Shown: positions 14,496-22,949, numbered from the stretch's first letter. The stretch: 24,949 bases of DNA from Berkiella sp964502705 (GCA_964502705.1 CAZCXZ010000049.1:1-24949); one strand, 5' to 3'. Notes: a model not told the origin generated them from the letters alone. Program-made: numbers and translations.

Positions 14496-15758
14496 TTACA
14501 TTTTGGGATTAACGTGTTTTTCTTCGAGTTTAGTATCTGCAAGTAACTGCGTTGGCATTGACAATACATCTGCTTCTGGCGCTTCGGTACGTTGTCGTTG
14601 TAAAAGTGGTGCAAACACGCGGCTAGATGGATTAAAAATTGGATCCAACGTTACAAAGTGATCGGGCTCAATCATCCCATGCTGACTTAATTGATGAAAT
14701 AAAACCTCAAATTCTCTCACGGTAAATTGAAATTGGAATGCGAGTTTCTTTTTACCATGGACAACTTTAACCGCTCCCCGTTCTTCATGTATTGCAAGGT
14801 CAGGACAAAATGCAAGCAATTTTTCGTAAATCTCATGTTTATGGCATGAAACAACCACACTGTCGTTTTGTGGTTGGAAATCAATGCCAACATAATGGTG
14901 ACGTGTTTTCTTTTGCTCTGCTTTGGCAATTGCTAATGCATGCTCGTCTGAAAGTACGCGTTGAAAATATTTTTTTTGCAATTCCGTCACACGAGGGTCA
15001 AGGTTATTTACCAAATGATCTAATTTACTATAACGAATACCAATAAATTGCACAGGGGTAAAGTTTGGATTTAGCGTTATTTTTGCGGCATTATAGGTTT
15101 GAATTGAATCACGGACTCTTTCTAAGTTCGATAATTTATCGTCCCACATAATCATATAATCAGGCAGATCACCTAATTCTTCTAATGCCATTAATAAGCA
15201 TTTACCCTTATGCTGGCCACCGGTTAATATCATCCCTTGTGTGAATATGCCTTCTTCACTAGGCGGTAATTTTTTTTCTTTATTGGCATAAGTGCCTTGG
15301 TTAAAGTTGATCTGAAAGCGCGCTAGTTGATCGATGGTTTCTTGTAGTAAATAAGAACCTCGGCTTGTTAATGCTAATGTCTCTATGCCATTTTGCTGCA
15401 TTTCTCTGATGGCAGCAGGCGTGCCTTCTTCAACCACATAAACATCATCCGGATGGATCCTTCTCACTACGTCAAGATAAAGCCCTAAAACTTGCGCTTT
15501 CGTATCGGTAGGATTTAAGCCCTTTTGCATAAAGTCATTAAAGTCAAAATCAAACCAGTGATCAGTACCTAGGGTATGACGGTAACTGAGAACAGTATTG
15601 TCCAAATCCAGCAGAGCGGCTTTTCTTTTATGCGGGAAATTTTCGGCTATTTGTTTAACAAAGAATAAACCATCTTTGAATTGATTGGTTTCATAGATTG
15701 TTCCGCTCGCGTTTTCTGAGAGCTTCGTTAACGTTTCTGGCATTGGGGCATTTAACAT
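14496..15758 (-). CDS. DUF2608 HAD-superfamily protein with intact catalytic motifs
   Basis: This 420-residue protein of the DUF2608 family (known mainly from intracellular bacteria) has HAD motifs: DLDNT at 51-55 with both catalytic Asp residues (51, 53), motif II LTSR at 130-133, Lys at 184/186 in GGQHKGK as motif III, and WDD (205-207) as motif IV. All are present, so phosphatase activity on an unknown substrate is expected, in contrast to the degenerate HAD protein in this window. Residues 250-420 form an uncharacterised second half ending in an acidic/basic tail (KLEEKHVNPKM). The frame is open 29 codons further upstream, but I start at ATG 15758 because GGAG lies 7 bases before it. No signal peptide is seen from this start. 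It is divergent from the S1P-lyase-like gene. Confidence 0.78.
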   Translation of the reverse strand: MLNAPMPETLTKLSENASGTIYETNQFKDGLFFVKQIAENFPHKRKAALLDLDNTVLSYRHTLGTDHWFDFDFNDFMQKGLNPTDTKAQVLGLYLDVVRRIHPDDVYVVEEGTPAAIREMQQNGIETLALTSRGSYLLQETIDQLARFQINFNQGTYANKEKKLPPSEEGIFTQGMILTGGQHKGKCLLMALEELGDLPDYMIMWDDKLSNLERVRDSIQTYNAAKITLNPNFTPVQFIGIRYSKLDHLVNNLDPRVTELQKKYFQRVLSDEHALAIAKAEQKKTRHHYVGIDFQPQNDSVVVSCHKHEIYEKLLAFCPDLAIHEERGAVKVVHGKKKLAFQFQFTVREFEVLFHQLSQHGMIEPDHFVTLDPIFNPSSRVFAPLLQRQRTEAPEADVLSMPTQLLADTKLEEKHVNPKM

Positions 15759-15929
15759 CGATGACTCCGATACAACATAGAAGTAGATTAAAAAATACCT
15801 TAGCCTTTTATCATAAATCCTCACGTAAAGAAAAATATTAGCCAAGTAATTTGACGATCACAGCAAAGCTTCCTTACAGTGGTATCTCGCCTTTACAAAA
15901 GTTATTTAGCTGTATTTTGGAGTTCTCTG

Positions 15930-17570
15930 ATGTTTACACAATTTCTTCAATTAATTGATCAACAACTTAATCGTTATGCACCAACTCAAATCCTATTGGG
16001 TGCCTTTGCAGTTGGTGCGGCGGCTCATAGTGCCTATCAAACGAATTGGCAAGCAAAGAAAGAACAGTGGCAACAATGGCTGTACGATACTTTACCTAGC
16101 ATACCGGTTATTGGGCATAAGTTTACAACCTCTATCAACAAAGAGTTTAACCCCGCTTTAGATTCACTTGATAAAAGTATCCACGAAAAAAGAACCTTAA
16201 GATATCGTTCGTTACCAAGAGAAGCGGTTAGCCAAGAAGTGATTCTCGATCATGTGACAAAAATCGCTGATTCTGCACATTTAAAAGACATGATGTCAGG
16301 CGGTATTTATCGCGATCTGAATAATTCCTATTTAGACGAACTCAATGCTGAAATTTTTAGACTCTCTGCTTACACAAACCCGTTGCATGGTGGAGCTTGG
16401 CCAGAGTTAGCGCAATGCGAAGCCGAAGTAATAGCCTGGTATGCTAAATTGTTTGGCGCAGATGACAATATCTGCGGCAACATCACGCCCGGCGGCACCT
16501 ATAGTATTATGGAAGCCATGCGCACTTATAAAAAATGGGCCAAAGAAACCAAAGGGATTAATAAGCCCAATATGGTTGTGCCAAGCTCTATTCATGCGGC
16601 CTTTGACAAAGGCGCAGAAGACTATGGCATTGAATTAATTAAAGTGCCGGTTGATCCTATTACTCAGCGCGCCGATGTCAATGCGATGGCAAAAAGTATC
16701 AACAAAAACACCATTGCGCTAGTTGGCTCTGCACCCAGTTTTCCCTGTGGTGCGATAGATCCCATACAAGATTTGGCTAAATTGGCAGCCCAGCACAACA
16801 TTGGAATGCATGTTGATTGTTGCTTAGGCGGATTCTTGGTGCCTTTTGCTAAAGAAGCCGGTCACGATATAGGCCCTATTAGCTTTGAAGATCCCATTAC
16901 CAGCATTTCAGGCGATCCGCATAAATATGGCATGACTCCTAAAGGTTCATCCTTAATTCTATTTCGTAAAGACATCGGAAAATTCCAAGCTTATGTGAAA
17001 CTAGATTCTTCGATTGGGATGTATATTACGCCTAACCAAGCAGGTAGTCGAAATGGCGCAAATATTTTAATGACTTGGGGAACACTATTATCTATCGGGC
17101 ATGATCAATATGTGAAAAATACGAAAAATATTTTAGCACTTAAATCTAAAATTGTGACAGAAGTGAAAAAAATCCCACAATTAAAATTATTAGGCAATGC
17201 TGATCTTAGCGTAATTGCTTTTGATTCTGACAAATTAAATATTTATGCCATTAGTGAACAAATGCATAAAAAAGGCTGGCATTTAAATAATATTCAACAC
17301 GTTAAAGGGGCACATCTTTGCTTAACCGCAAATCACTTGAAAAGCAAAACGTTCTGTCGACGCTTTATTCGTGATTTATCTTTATCCGTTCAATATGTTG
17401 AAAAACATCCGCTCGAAAAACCTAAAGGTGATGGTGCAGTGTATGCAAGCCTTGCTGCTATGCCACCGTTGCTTGCTCCGCAATTGAAAAATAAGTTAGG
17501 ACGTGAATATGCATTACTGACAGGGAATATTGAACAAACTCGAAATGAGAGATCTCGATTAACCGTTTAA
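15930..17570 (+). CDS. Sphingosine-1-phosphate lyase-like PLP-dependent enzyme
   Basis: This 546-residue fold-type I PLP enzyme resembles eukaryotic sphingosine-1-phosphate lyase, which splits S1P into phosphoethanolamine and a fatty aldehyde. Residues 18-36 form a single N-terminal membrane helix, as in the eukaryotic enzyme and its Legionella counterpart. Hallmarks are GGIYRDL (124-130), YTNPLHGG (148-155), CGNITPGGT (182-190), the PLP-stacking His222 in SIHAAFDK, HVDCCLGGF with Asp296, and GDPHKYG with the Schiff-base Lys332 followed by TPKGSS. I start at ATG 15930 (GGAG 8 bases upstream) rather than GTG 15879. Legionella uses such an enzyme to alter host sphingolipids during infection, so a host-directed role is plausible. 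A housekeeping decarboxylase is less likely given the lyase-specific motifs. It is convergent with emrB, 8 bases apart. Confidence 0.85.
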   Translation: MFTQFLQLIDQQLNRYAPTQILLGAFAVGAAAHSAYQTNWQAKKEQWQQWLYDTLPSIPVIGHKFTTSINKEFNPALDSLDKSIHEKRTLRYRSLPREAVSQEVILDHVTKIADSAHLKDMMSGGIYRDLNNSYLDELNAEIFRLSAYTNPLHGGAWPELAQCEAEVIAWYAKLFGADDNICGNITPGGTYSIMEAMRTYKKWAKETKGINKPNMVVPSSIHAAFDKGAEDYGIELIKVPVDPITQRADVNAMAKSINKNTIALVGSAPSFPCGAIDPIQDLAKLAAQHNIGMHVDCCLGGFLVPFAKEAGHDIGPISFEDPITSISGDPHKYGMTPKGSSLILFRKDIGKFQAYVKLDSSIGMYITPNQAGSRNGANILMTWGTLLSIGHDQYVKNTKNILALKSKIVTEVKKIPQLKLLGNADLSVIAFDSDKLNIYAISEQMHKKGWHLNNIQHVKGAHLCLTANHLKSKTFCRRFIRDLSLSVQYVEKHPLEKPKGDGAVYASLAAMPPLLAPQLKNKLGREYALLTGNIEQTRNERSRLTV

Positions 17571-17578
17571 TGATAAGT

Positions 17579-19102
17579 TCACTCAGCGGCTGTCGTTTTA
17601 CTCGCTAAAAACGGCGGTCGCGCTAACCACACAAATCCCAACAAGCTTAAGAATACAAAACCGGATACCCAAAATATATCATTGGTTGCTAACATATATG
17701 ATTGATTGATGAGCGTTTTAGTGATCTCGGCATAACCCATCTTGGTTGTGAAGCCCAAGTTTTTTAATTGATTCATAACTTCGAGCATATTGGGATTATA
17801 GGCAGTTAAGGCTTCTGTTAGTTTACTTTGGTGCACTGCTTCTCGATGATTCCACAATGACACACTAATCGATGTACCAAAGCTACCACCAAGAATACGC
17901 AAAAAATTAGATAACCCTGCTGCGCTTGCGATGCGCTCATTGGGTAATCCTGACAATAGGATGGTTATTAGCGGGATAAAAAAGCAAGGTGCACCTACGC
18001 CTTGCACAAAGCGTACCCACGCAATACTACTAAAATCCACGCTTGTATTAAAATTGGCAAGCCAGAACGAGCAAAAGGCAAAAAAGAAAAAGCCATTGGT
18101 TACCACTATTCTTGCATCAACTTTCGACAATAATTTACCGACTAAGGGCGAAAGCAATATTGGCAATATTCCGATAGGCGCGGTCGCAAGTCCTGCCCAT
18201 GTGGCGGTATAATTCATTTGTGTTTGCAACCATAATGGCAGAACAACCACGCTGCCAAAAAAGGTCATATAGCCAAAGCTAATGGCAATTGTGCCTACCG
18301 TAAAATTGCGGATCTTAAAAAGGGTTAAATCGATAATCGGATTATCGTCGGTTAGTTCCCATGCAATTAAAAAGGTAATGCAGATTATTGAAATCACGGC
18401 TAAAGCACAAATAAAGTTAGAATTAAACCAATCAAGATCATGACCTTTATCTAACAGTATTTGTAAACATCCAACACCCATTGCTAGTAATATTAGCCCA
18501 ATGTAGTCGATGCGTTGCTTGGTTATTTTGGTTTCCCGATCTTTTAAAATGTGCCAGGTGAAATATACCGAGAACGCACCCACGGGAATATTGATATAAA
18601 AAATCCACGGCCATGAATAATTATCGGTAATATACCCACCTAAAATAGGACCAATCACCGGCGCAGCGACTGCAACCATGGCCCATAAACCCGTTGCCAA
18701 ACCCTTTTTATGATCGGGATAATTTGCTAACAACAAGCTTTGTGATAAGGGTATCATCGGTCCTGCAACTGCGCCTTGTATAATACGACACAGAACTAAC
18801 ATCGGTAAGCTGTTGGACAATCCACATAATACCGACGCGACGGTAAAAAGTGCCGTTGACCATACAAAAAGCCGAACCTCGCCAAAGCGCCTTGCTAACC
18901 AACCGGTCAACGGCAGCACAATCGCCATACTGACGGCAAAAGAGGTAATAACCCAGGTGCCTTCATCCGCACTGACACCCATGTAACCCGCAATGGTAGG
19001 AATAGCCACATTGGCAATTGAAGTATCTAGTACGTTCATGAAAATGCCAAGCGACACAGCAAGTGTCAATAATACAAGTTGAAATCCTTTGATAGCCGGC
19101 AT
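17579..19102 (-). CDS. emrB: EmrB-type multidrug efflux permease (MFS, DHA2)
   Basis: This 507-residue inner-membrane proton-driven transporter has about 14 predicted helices, the size of DHA2 drug:H+ antiporters. It carries NVLDTSIANVAIP in helix 1 (motif D1), GWLARRFG after helix 2 (motif A) and PVIGPILGGYI in helix 5 (antiporter motif C). It would export hydrophobic drugs or toxic metabolites through a tripartite complex with the EmrA-like adaptor encoded 18 bases upstream and a TolC-type outer-membrane channel, which is not in the window. GGCGGTGAA immediately precedes the ATG. It is the second gene of the emrAB operon. Substrate range cannot be predicted. Confidence 0.9.
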   Translation of the reverse strand: MPAIKGFQLVLLTLAVSLGIFMNVLDTSIANVAIPTIAGYMGVSADEGTWVITSFAVSMAIVLPLTGWLARRFGEVRLFVWSTALFTVASVLCGLSNSLPMLVLCRIIQGAVAGPMIPLSQSLLLANYPDHKKGLATGLWAMVAVAAPVIGPILGGYITDNYSWPWIFYINIPVGAFSVYFTWHILKDRETKITKQRIDYIGLILLAMGVGCLQILLDKGHDLDWFNSNFICALAVISIICITFLIAWELTDDNPIIDLTLFKIRNFTVGTIAISFGYMTFFGSVVVLPLWLQTQMNYTATWAGLATAPIGILPILLSPLVGKLLSKVDARIVVTNGFFFFAFCSFWLANFNTSVDFSSIAWVRFVQGVGAPCFFIPLITILLSGLPNERIASAAGLSNFLRILGGSFGTSISVSLWNHREAVHQSKLTEALTAYNPNMLEVMNQLKNLGFTTKMGYAEITKTLINQSYMLATNDIFWVSGFVFLSLLGFVWLARPPFLASKTTAAE

Positions 19103-19120
19103 TTCACCGCCTCTTAATGA

Positions 19121-20290
19121 TCAGAGAGCCACGGGATCAATATTCTTACTGTTTGCTTTTAAAATACTATCTATCAACTGCTCTGCTTCTTTGAGATCAG
19201 AACTATAATCTGTCGATTCATAGATCGCTTTAGTTGCATCATCATTTTTTAGAGTCAACCCTTGACGTTGGTGAGTATCTATCGATACGTTCATTGATAA
19301 ACCAATCCGCAGTGGATGATCTTTTAACTGGGCAACATCAATACCGATCCGTACTGGCAAACGTTGCACAATTTTAATCCAATTACCGGTTGCATTTTGT
19401 GGTGGTAGTAGATCAAAGGCACTTCCCGTACCTGGATTAAGTCCCAACACTTGTCCTTTGAATAGAACACTATTCCCATAAGCGTCGGCTGTCATCTCGA
19501 CTGGCTGTCCAATACGAATATTCTTTAATTGGGATTCTTTGAAATTAGCTTCAACCCATACTTGATTTAATGGCACAATCACCATCAACGGTGACTTTGC
19601 ATTAACTTGTTGCCCCACTTGTACCGCACGTTTAGCAACCACACCCGTTACTGGCGCGTAGAGTATTGTACGACGCAAATTAAGGAAAGCATTACGCAGA
19701 TTAACAACAGCTTGTTCAACTTGTGGATGATGATATAAATCGGTGTTACCTGAAAGCTTTACCGCCGCGAGTAATTGCTGCTCTGCCAAAGTAAGTGCAT
19801 CACGCGCTGAATCTAATGAGGTTAAGGAATGGCTTAAATCTTCTGCTGAAATGGTTTTGTTTACCACTAACCCTTGTCGACGATTATAATCTTGCTCTGC
19901 TTTGCTTAAGAGATCTTTTTTCATTTTAACATCGGCTTTTTGCTCATTCACACGGTCATAATATTGGCTTACTTGCCTTACCACGACCGCTAATTCAGAC
20001 TCTGCTTTTTTTAAAGCAATTTGTGCATCAACGGGATCAAGCTTGATAACCACATCGCCTTTCGTAACTTGCAAAGTTTCATCCGTCAATATTGCAATAA
20101 CACGCCCAGAAATCTGCGGCATGACTTGAACCGAATTTCCAGCAACATAAGCATCATCGGTTGAAATGCGATATTGTCCCCAAATCAGCCAATACCCTCC
20201 CCACAGTGTGCCTAGCATAATAAAAACCGCAGCAATGGCGATAAGTAAGCGTTGGCGCTTTTGTGGATGAATGTCATTTCCTTGGGTCAT
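19121..20290 (-). CDS. emrA: EmrA-type membrane-fusion protein (HlyD family)
   Basis: This 389-residue periplasmic adaptor links the EmrB pump to an outer-membrane channel. A single membrane anchor lies at about 15-37, followed by the DAYVAGNSVQVMPQISGRV biotinyl-lipoyl half-motif (45-63), a long coiled-coil hairpin (about 95-190), the second lipoyl half APVTGVVAKRAVQVGQQV, and a beta-barrel region with VWVEANFKESQLKNIRIGQPV. All are characteristic of EmrA/HlyD proteins. The frame is open upstream to 20329, but ATG 20290 is chosen because GGAAGAG precedes it by about 3 bases. It is the first gene of the emrAB operon, with a 28-bp palindrome 42 bases upstream that may bind its regulator. Confidence 0.9.
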   Translation of the reverse strand: MTQGNDIHPQKRQRLLIAIAAVFIMLGTLWGGYWLIWGQYRISTDDAYVAGNSVQVMPQISGRVIAILTDETLQVTKGDVVIKLDPVDAQIALKKAESELAVVVRQVSQYYDRVNEQKADVKMKKDLLSKAEQDYNRRQGLVVNKTISAEDLSHSLTSLDSARDALTLAEQQLLAAVKLSGNTDLYHHPQVEQAVVNLRNAFLNLRRTILYAPVTGVVAKRAVQVGQQVNAKSPLMVIVPLNQVWVEANFKESQLKNIRIGQPVEMTADAYGNSVLFKGQVLGLNPGTGSAFDLLPPQNATGNWIKIVQRLPVRIGIDVAQLKDHPLRIGLSMNVSIDTHQRQGLTLKNDDATKAIYESTDYSSDLKEAEQLIDSILKANSKNIDPVAL

Positions 20291-20331
20291 ACTCTCTTCC
20301 ATTTCGTATGCTGCGTTTATACATAGCAATA

Positions 20332-20359
20332 TATGAATAATCAGGCATTATTATTCATA
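20332..20359. promoter_or_regulatory. Perfect 10-bp inverted repeat upstream of emrA, candidate operator
   Basis: TATGAATAAT (20332-20341) and ATTATTCATA (20350-20359) flank an 8-base spacer. The 28-bp element lies 42 bases upstream of emrA, where a TetR- or MarR-type repressor site would be expected for an efflux operon. No regulator gene is adjacent. The divergent gene at 20489 could share the site. Confidence 0.45.
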
Positions 20360-20488
20360 AGTATTATCGTTTCATTTTAGTTGCCAAAGCAGCGTTATGA
20401 AATATAATGGCTGCTCAATAGTTGTTTGTTGCGTAACTATTACGTAGTGAAGTGAAATCAAGAAATAACAAACCACTGGAGTGGTCAT

Positions 20489-21436
20489 ATGCAAGGCCCC
20501 AAATATAAATTCCCCAGCTCTCAATCTTCGCCTCAATTACAACTCAGCGACGACGAAATTCAGGCATTAGTGGAACCACAACTCAGCTTATCGGCACCTG
20601 AAACAAGATTTATGCCCTATTTCAGCAAGCAAGAAAGTGATGGGATCCGCATCAAAGCGGATTATCTGGTCATTGAAGCGATGTCAGAATGGCGCTTGCA
20701 AGAAAAGCATTACCTAACCTCTGAAAGCAGAAAATTTTATGAAGTCACCGTAGAAAATGGTCTCCTTCAGGACGTTTATAACAAATTATTACATGGCGTT
20801 TATTTATATGTGATCTTCCCCAATAATATACTTTACGCCTGCCAAGTTGGCACACAACGCTTCCATTCATATTTAAGCTCTGGCCTTAATGTGAAAGGCG
20901 CAGGTTTATTGTATTGCGAATATGGTAGGCTCATAACCGTGAGTAATGAATCGGGTCATTACAAGCCGACTCATCTTGAAATGCGTCCTGCTCTTAGCAT
21001 GCTTTATATAAAAGTGCTTCATCCTTTTGTCTTTGAAGATCATTCCACATTGGATCTCACTAAGCCCTTTCAAGATGTGAAATTTTTTGCAGTCGATAGC
21101 GCTGATATGCAAGCGCCTTTAGAGAAAATTGAAACTAAAGAAGATTTAAAAGAAATCATCCATGCAGCAACTGCACAAGCAGGGCTCAAGCTTCAAGCGC
21201 GTTTTGACAGCATGCAAACCCTTATTCCATTGGTAGATGACGACGATAATTATGGTAATAGTTCTGGATATTATATCGATGAAAATGAGGTAAAAGCGTC
21301 TGCTAGCACAAGTGATCCGGTGGCAGAATCGTCCACAGAAGACCCTAATACCTTTATGCGACACACTTGTTTAGCACGCCTAATAAGACAACAAGCCCAA
21401 AGTCGATTCCTTGGACATCGACGAGGAACCTTGTGA
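20489..21436 (+). CDS. Hypothetical protein with SGHYxP-type domain, candidate effector
   Basis: The 315-residue protein lacks a signal peptide and membrane segments. Residues 80-165 match a domain that I have seen in secreted and polymorphic-toxin-like bacterial proteins: LYVIFPNNILYACQVG (106-121), then HSYLSSG (126-132), GAGLLYCEYGRLITVSN (137-153) and the signature SGHYKP (155-160), a strand-rich module of unknown activity. Residues 165-245 are mixed helical and strand, 238-275 acidic and Ser/Glu-rich, and the end Arg-rich (RFLGHRRG). GGAG lies 7 bases before the ATG. It is divergent from emrA and ends before a strong GC-rich hairpin. The domain assignment rests on motif memory; enzymatic function cannot be stated. 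Confidence 0.65.
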   Translation: MQGPKYKFPSSQSSPQLQLSDDEIQALVEPQLSLSAPETRFMPYFSKQESDGIRIKADYLVIEAMSEWRLQEKHYLTSESRKFYEVTVENGLLQDVYNKLLHGVYLYVIFPNNILYACQVGTQRFHSYLSSGLNVKGAGLLYCEYGRLITVSNESGHYKPTHLEMRPALSMLYIKVLHPFVFEDHSTLDLTKPFQDVKFFAVDSADMQAPLEKIETKEDLKEIIHAATAQAGLKLQARFDSMQTLIPLVDDDDNYGNSSGYYIDENEVKASASTSDPVAESSTEDPNTFMRHTCLARLIRQQAQSRFLGHRRGTL

Positions 21437-21486
21437 TAAATTCTTTAGCTTTCAAACTTACATTTAACGTCCTTTACTAAAAAATA

Positions 21487-21520
21487 TTTGGAGATCCTCG
21501 CGGCGCGAGGATATTCCAAA
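21487..21520 (+). repeat. GC-rich palindrome downstream of the SGHYxP gene
   Basis: A 9-bp perfect arm pair, ATCCTCGCG (21494-21502) and CGCGAGGAT (21504-21512), is extended by TTTGGA (21487-21492) with TCCAAA (21515-21520) across a small internal bulge. It is far more GC-rich than its surroundings. No T-tract follows on the plus strand. It could be a terminator-like or REP-like element, or a protein-binding palindrome. Confidence 0.45.
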
Positions 21521-21590
21521 ATCCTCCACCTTAGTTTATAATCCAACTACGAATTTAAAAGGAACTTCCCAATTTCCAAGTAAGGAGAGA

Positions 21591-21623
21591 ATGAATTGGT
21601 ATAAAAGAGAGCAGCGCTCATGA
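21591..21623 (+). CDS. Possible 10-codon leader ORF coupled to the next gene
   Basis: ATG 21591 is preceded by AAGGAG (21582-21587) and opens a frame encoding MNWYKREQRS, whose TGA at 21621-21623 overlaps the ATG of the next gene (ATGA). This is the typical arrangement of a translationally coupled leader peptide. The SD-to-ATG spacing (3 bases) is shorter than optimal, and a GAGAG at 21607-21611 could serve the downstream gene directly, so the leader may be fortuitous. Confidence 0.35.
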   Translation: MNWYKREQRS

Positions 21624-22261
21624 GCAAAAAATCCATCAAAGAAAAAACCCGCACTGAAGTAAGAGCGGCCTTAACACAAGGCACCTTATTCACAAAAGTT
21701 GAATTGAATGACAGAGAAGTGACCTTTACTTTAGCGTCAGAATTTGAAGCGCAATGTCACCATCGCATCATTAATCAAGTTTTAAACTCTTTACGAAATT
21801 CATCTGCTACGTTAAAGCAAGCTATCTATAAAATTCAAAATGTTAATCGTTACCCAAAGCTAACCTTAACGAAATCACATTGCTTTGCTGATAGCCAAGC
21901 GGTTTTAAACGCACTTGTTGCTGCACAAAACGCCACTGTAACTTTACAAACGTCTCCTTCACAAATTCAAACAGATGAAGGATTTTGGGATTTTCTAGAT
22001 GACAAAGATTTTGATCTCGATCTTGGATCGCCTATATCCTCTGGATACACATCTCGCAGCAGTTCATCAGAAGATTTCTTTGAATCATTATTTCCTGATT
22101 CAAGCATGTTGCTCTTCAGCTTTATATCAGACACCGATCAACACATGATAGATGCTGCTGTAACTGATAGTGCTGAATTAGCGATTAAAATGGCGAATGC
22201 GGCTCAGGAAACACAAAAAGAAAATATTGATTTAGGTTACATTTTATTGCCTAAAATCTAG
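21620..22261 (+). CDS. Hypothetical protein with Ser/Asp-rich segment
   Basis: This 213-residue protein is unrecognised. The first 100 residues look like an alpha/beta domain (VELNDREVTFTLASEF followed by helices), residues 115-150 are Asp- and Ser-rich (DFLDDKDFDLDLG, then a Ser-rich run) and probably disordered, and 155-213 is helical. No signal peptide or membrane helix is seen. The start is ATG 21620, overlapped by the possible leader ORF, with GAGAG 8 bases upstream. It stands between the GC-rich palindrome and a strong bidirectional terminator, so it is probably transcribed alone. The Ser/Asp-rich style is shared with several other unrecognised proteins in this window. Confidence 0.62.
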   Translation: MSKKSIKEKTRTEVRAALTQGTLFTKVELNDREVTFTLASEFEAQCHHRIINQVLNSLRNSSATLKQAIYKIQNVNRYPKLTLTKSHCFADSQAVLNALVAAQNATVTLQTSPSQIQTDEGFWDFLDDKDFDLDLGSPISSGYTSRSSSSEDFFESLFPDSSMLLFSFISDTDQHMIDAAVTDSAELAIKMANAAQETQKENIDLGYILLPKI

Positions 22262-22264
22262 CTC

Positions 22265-22302
22265 AAAAAAAACTCCCGCAACTATTCATTGCGGGAGTTT
22301 TT
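22265..22302. terminator. Bidirectional intrinsic terminator
   Basis: AACTCCCGCAA (22271-22281) and TTGCGGGAGTT (22289-22299) form an 11-bp stem with a 7-base loop. A run of A flanks the left arm and T flanks the right arm, so RNA from either strand ends in a GC-rich stem plus a U-tract. It lies between the plus-strand hypothetical gene and the convergent BON gene and should stop both. Confidence 0.9.
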
Positions 22303-22316
22303 CTATTAAAGAGATC

Positions 22317-22727
22317 TTATTTTTTAGCAGCTTTAACGATAATAGTTGATTTAACGTCTTTCACGCCTTCAACTTCTTTAGCAAATTTAATCGCATTTTC
22401 TGCTTGTTCTTTATCGGTTACTTTACCGGAAAGATGAACAATACCCTTTTTGGTTTTAACATGAACTTTGAATGCAGCAACATCTTTCTTGTCCATTAAT
22501 TTTTCTTCAATGAACTTGGCTTTTACTTTTGCGGTAATTTCAGTGTCAGACAAAGCGGTTTTAATTTCTTTGGTATCTTTATTTTCGGTTGCAGCAGGTG
22601 CTTCGGTATTTTCAGTGATGACAATAGCTTCTTCATCAATAGTGGTTTCAGGAGCAGCAATCGCTAAACCTTGCGCTAAAAAGAAAGCAGGAACGGAACC
22701 GAGAAGAATTTGTGTTAATTTTTTCAT
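22317..22727 (-). CDS. Secreted BON-domain protein (OsmY-like)
   Basis: The 136-residue precursor starts with a Sec signal peptide: MKKLTQ, a hydrophobic core, and probable cleavage after AIAA near residue 24. A Glu/Thr/Ala-rich linker follows, then one BON domain at about 60-133 with the typical SDTEITAKVKAKF helix, VHVKTKKGIVHLSGKV strands and a final GVKDVKSTIIV. BON domains bind phospholipid surfaces; periplasmic OsmY-type proteins usually carry two, whereas this one has one. A role in envelope stability or outer-membrane protein quality control is likely but not shown. AAGGA lies about 9 bases before the ATG, and a 12-bp palindrome occurs about 50 bases upstream. The gene ends at the bidirectional terminator. 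Confidence 0.88.
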   Translation of the reverse strand: MKKLTQILLGSVPAFFLAQGLAIAAPETTIDEEAIVITENTEAPAATENKDTKEIKTALSDTEITAKVKAKFIEEKLMDKKDVAAFKVHVKTKKGIVHLSGKVTDKEQAENAIKFAKEVEGVKDVKSTIIVKAAKK

Positions 22728-22776
22728 AAAGCGTCATCCTTAATGTGTGTAAATTACGGTTCGAACACTTTGATAC

Positions 22777-22788
22777 TTAGAATTCTAA
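22777..22788. promoter_or_regulatory. 12-bp perfect palindrome upstream of the BON gene
   Basis: TTAGAATTCTAA at 22777-22788 is its own reverse complement and lies 50 bases before the BON gene start, in its promoter region. It may be an operator, or a chance palindrome in AT-rich DNA. Confidence 0.25.
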
Positions 22789-22916
22789 ATACGGTGCTCT
22801 TCGCAGAAAGGTCATCCCACGATTCGATTGCAACGGATACTTTATGCTTTAATTTCATAAGATAACCCGAAGTAAAATATTATGGATCATTCTTTGAAGT
22901 CAAATAGCTGCGTTTT

Positions 22917-22942
22917 GCTGTGCAGCAACTTGGCTGCACAGC
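22917..22942 (-). terminator. Gene-end hairpin after the second M48 gene, no U-tract
   Basis: GCTGTGCAGC (22917-22926) and GCTGCACAGC (22933-22942) make a perfect 10-bp stem with a 6-base loop, starting 8 bases beyond the minus-strand stop at 22950. The transcript continues AAAACG after the stem, so a U-tract is missing. Confidence 0.5.
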
Positions 22943-22949
22943 GAGAAAG

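Noticed and set aside
20432..20444. CGTAA-CTA-TTACG inverted repeat upstream of the SGHYxP gene
   Set aside because: Too short to separate from background; the 28-bp palindrome nearby is far stronger.
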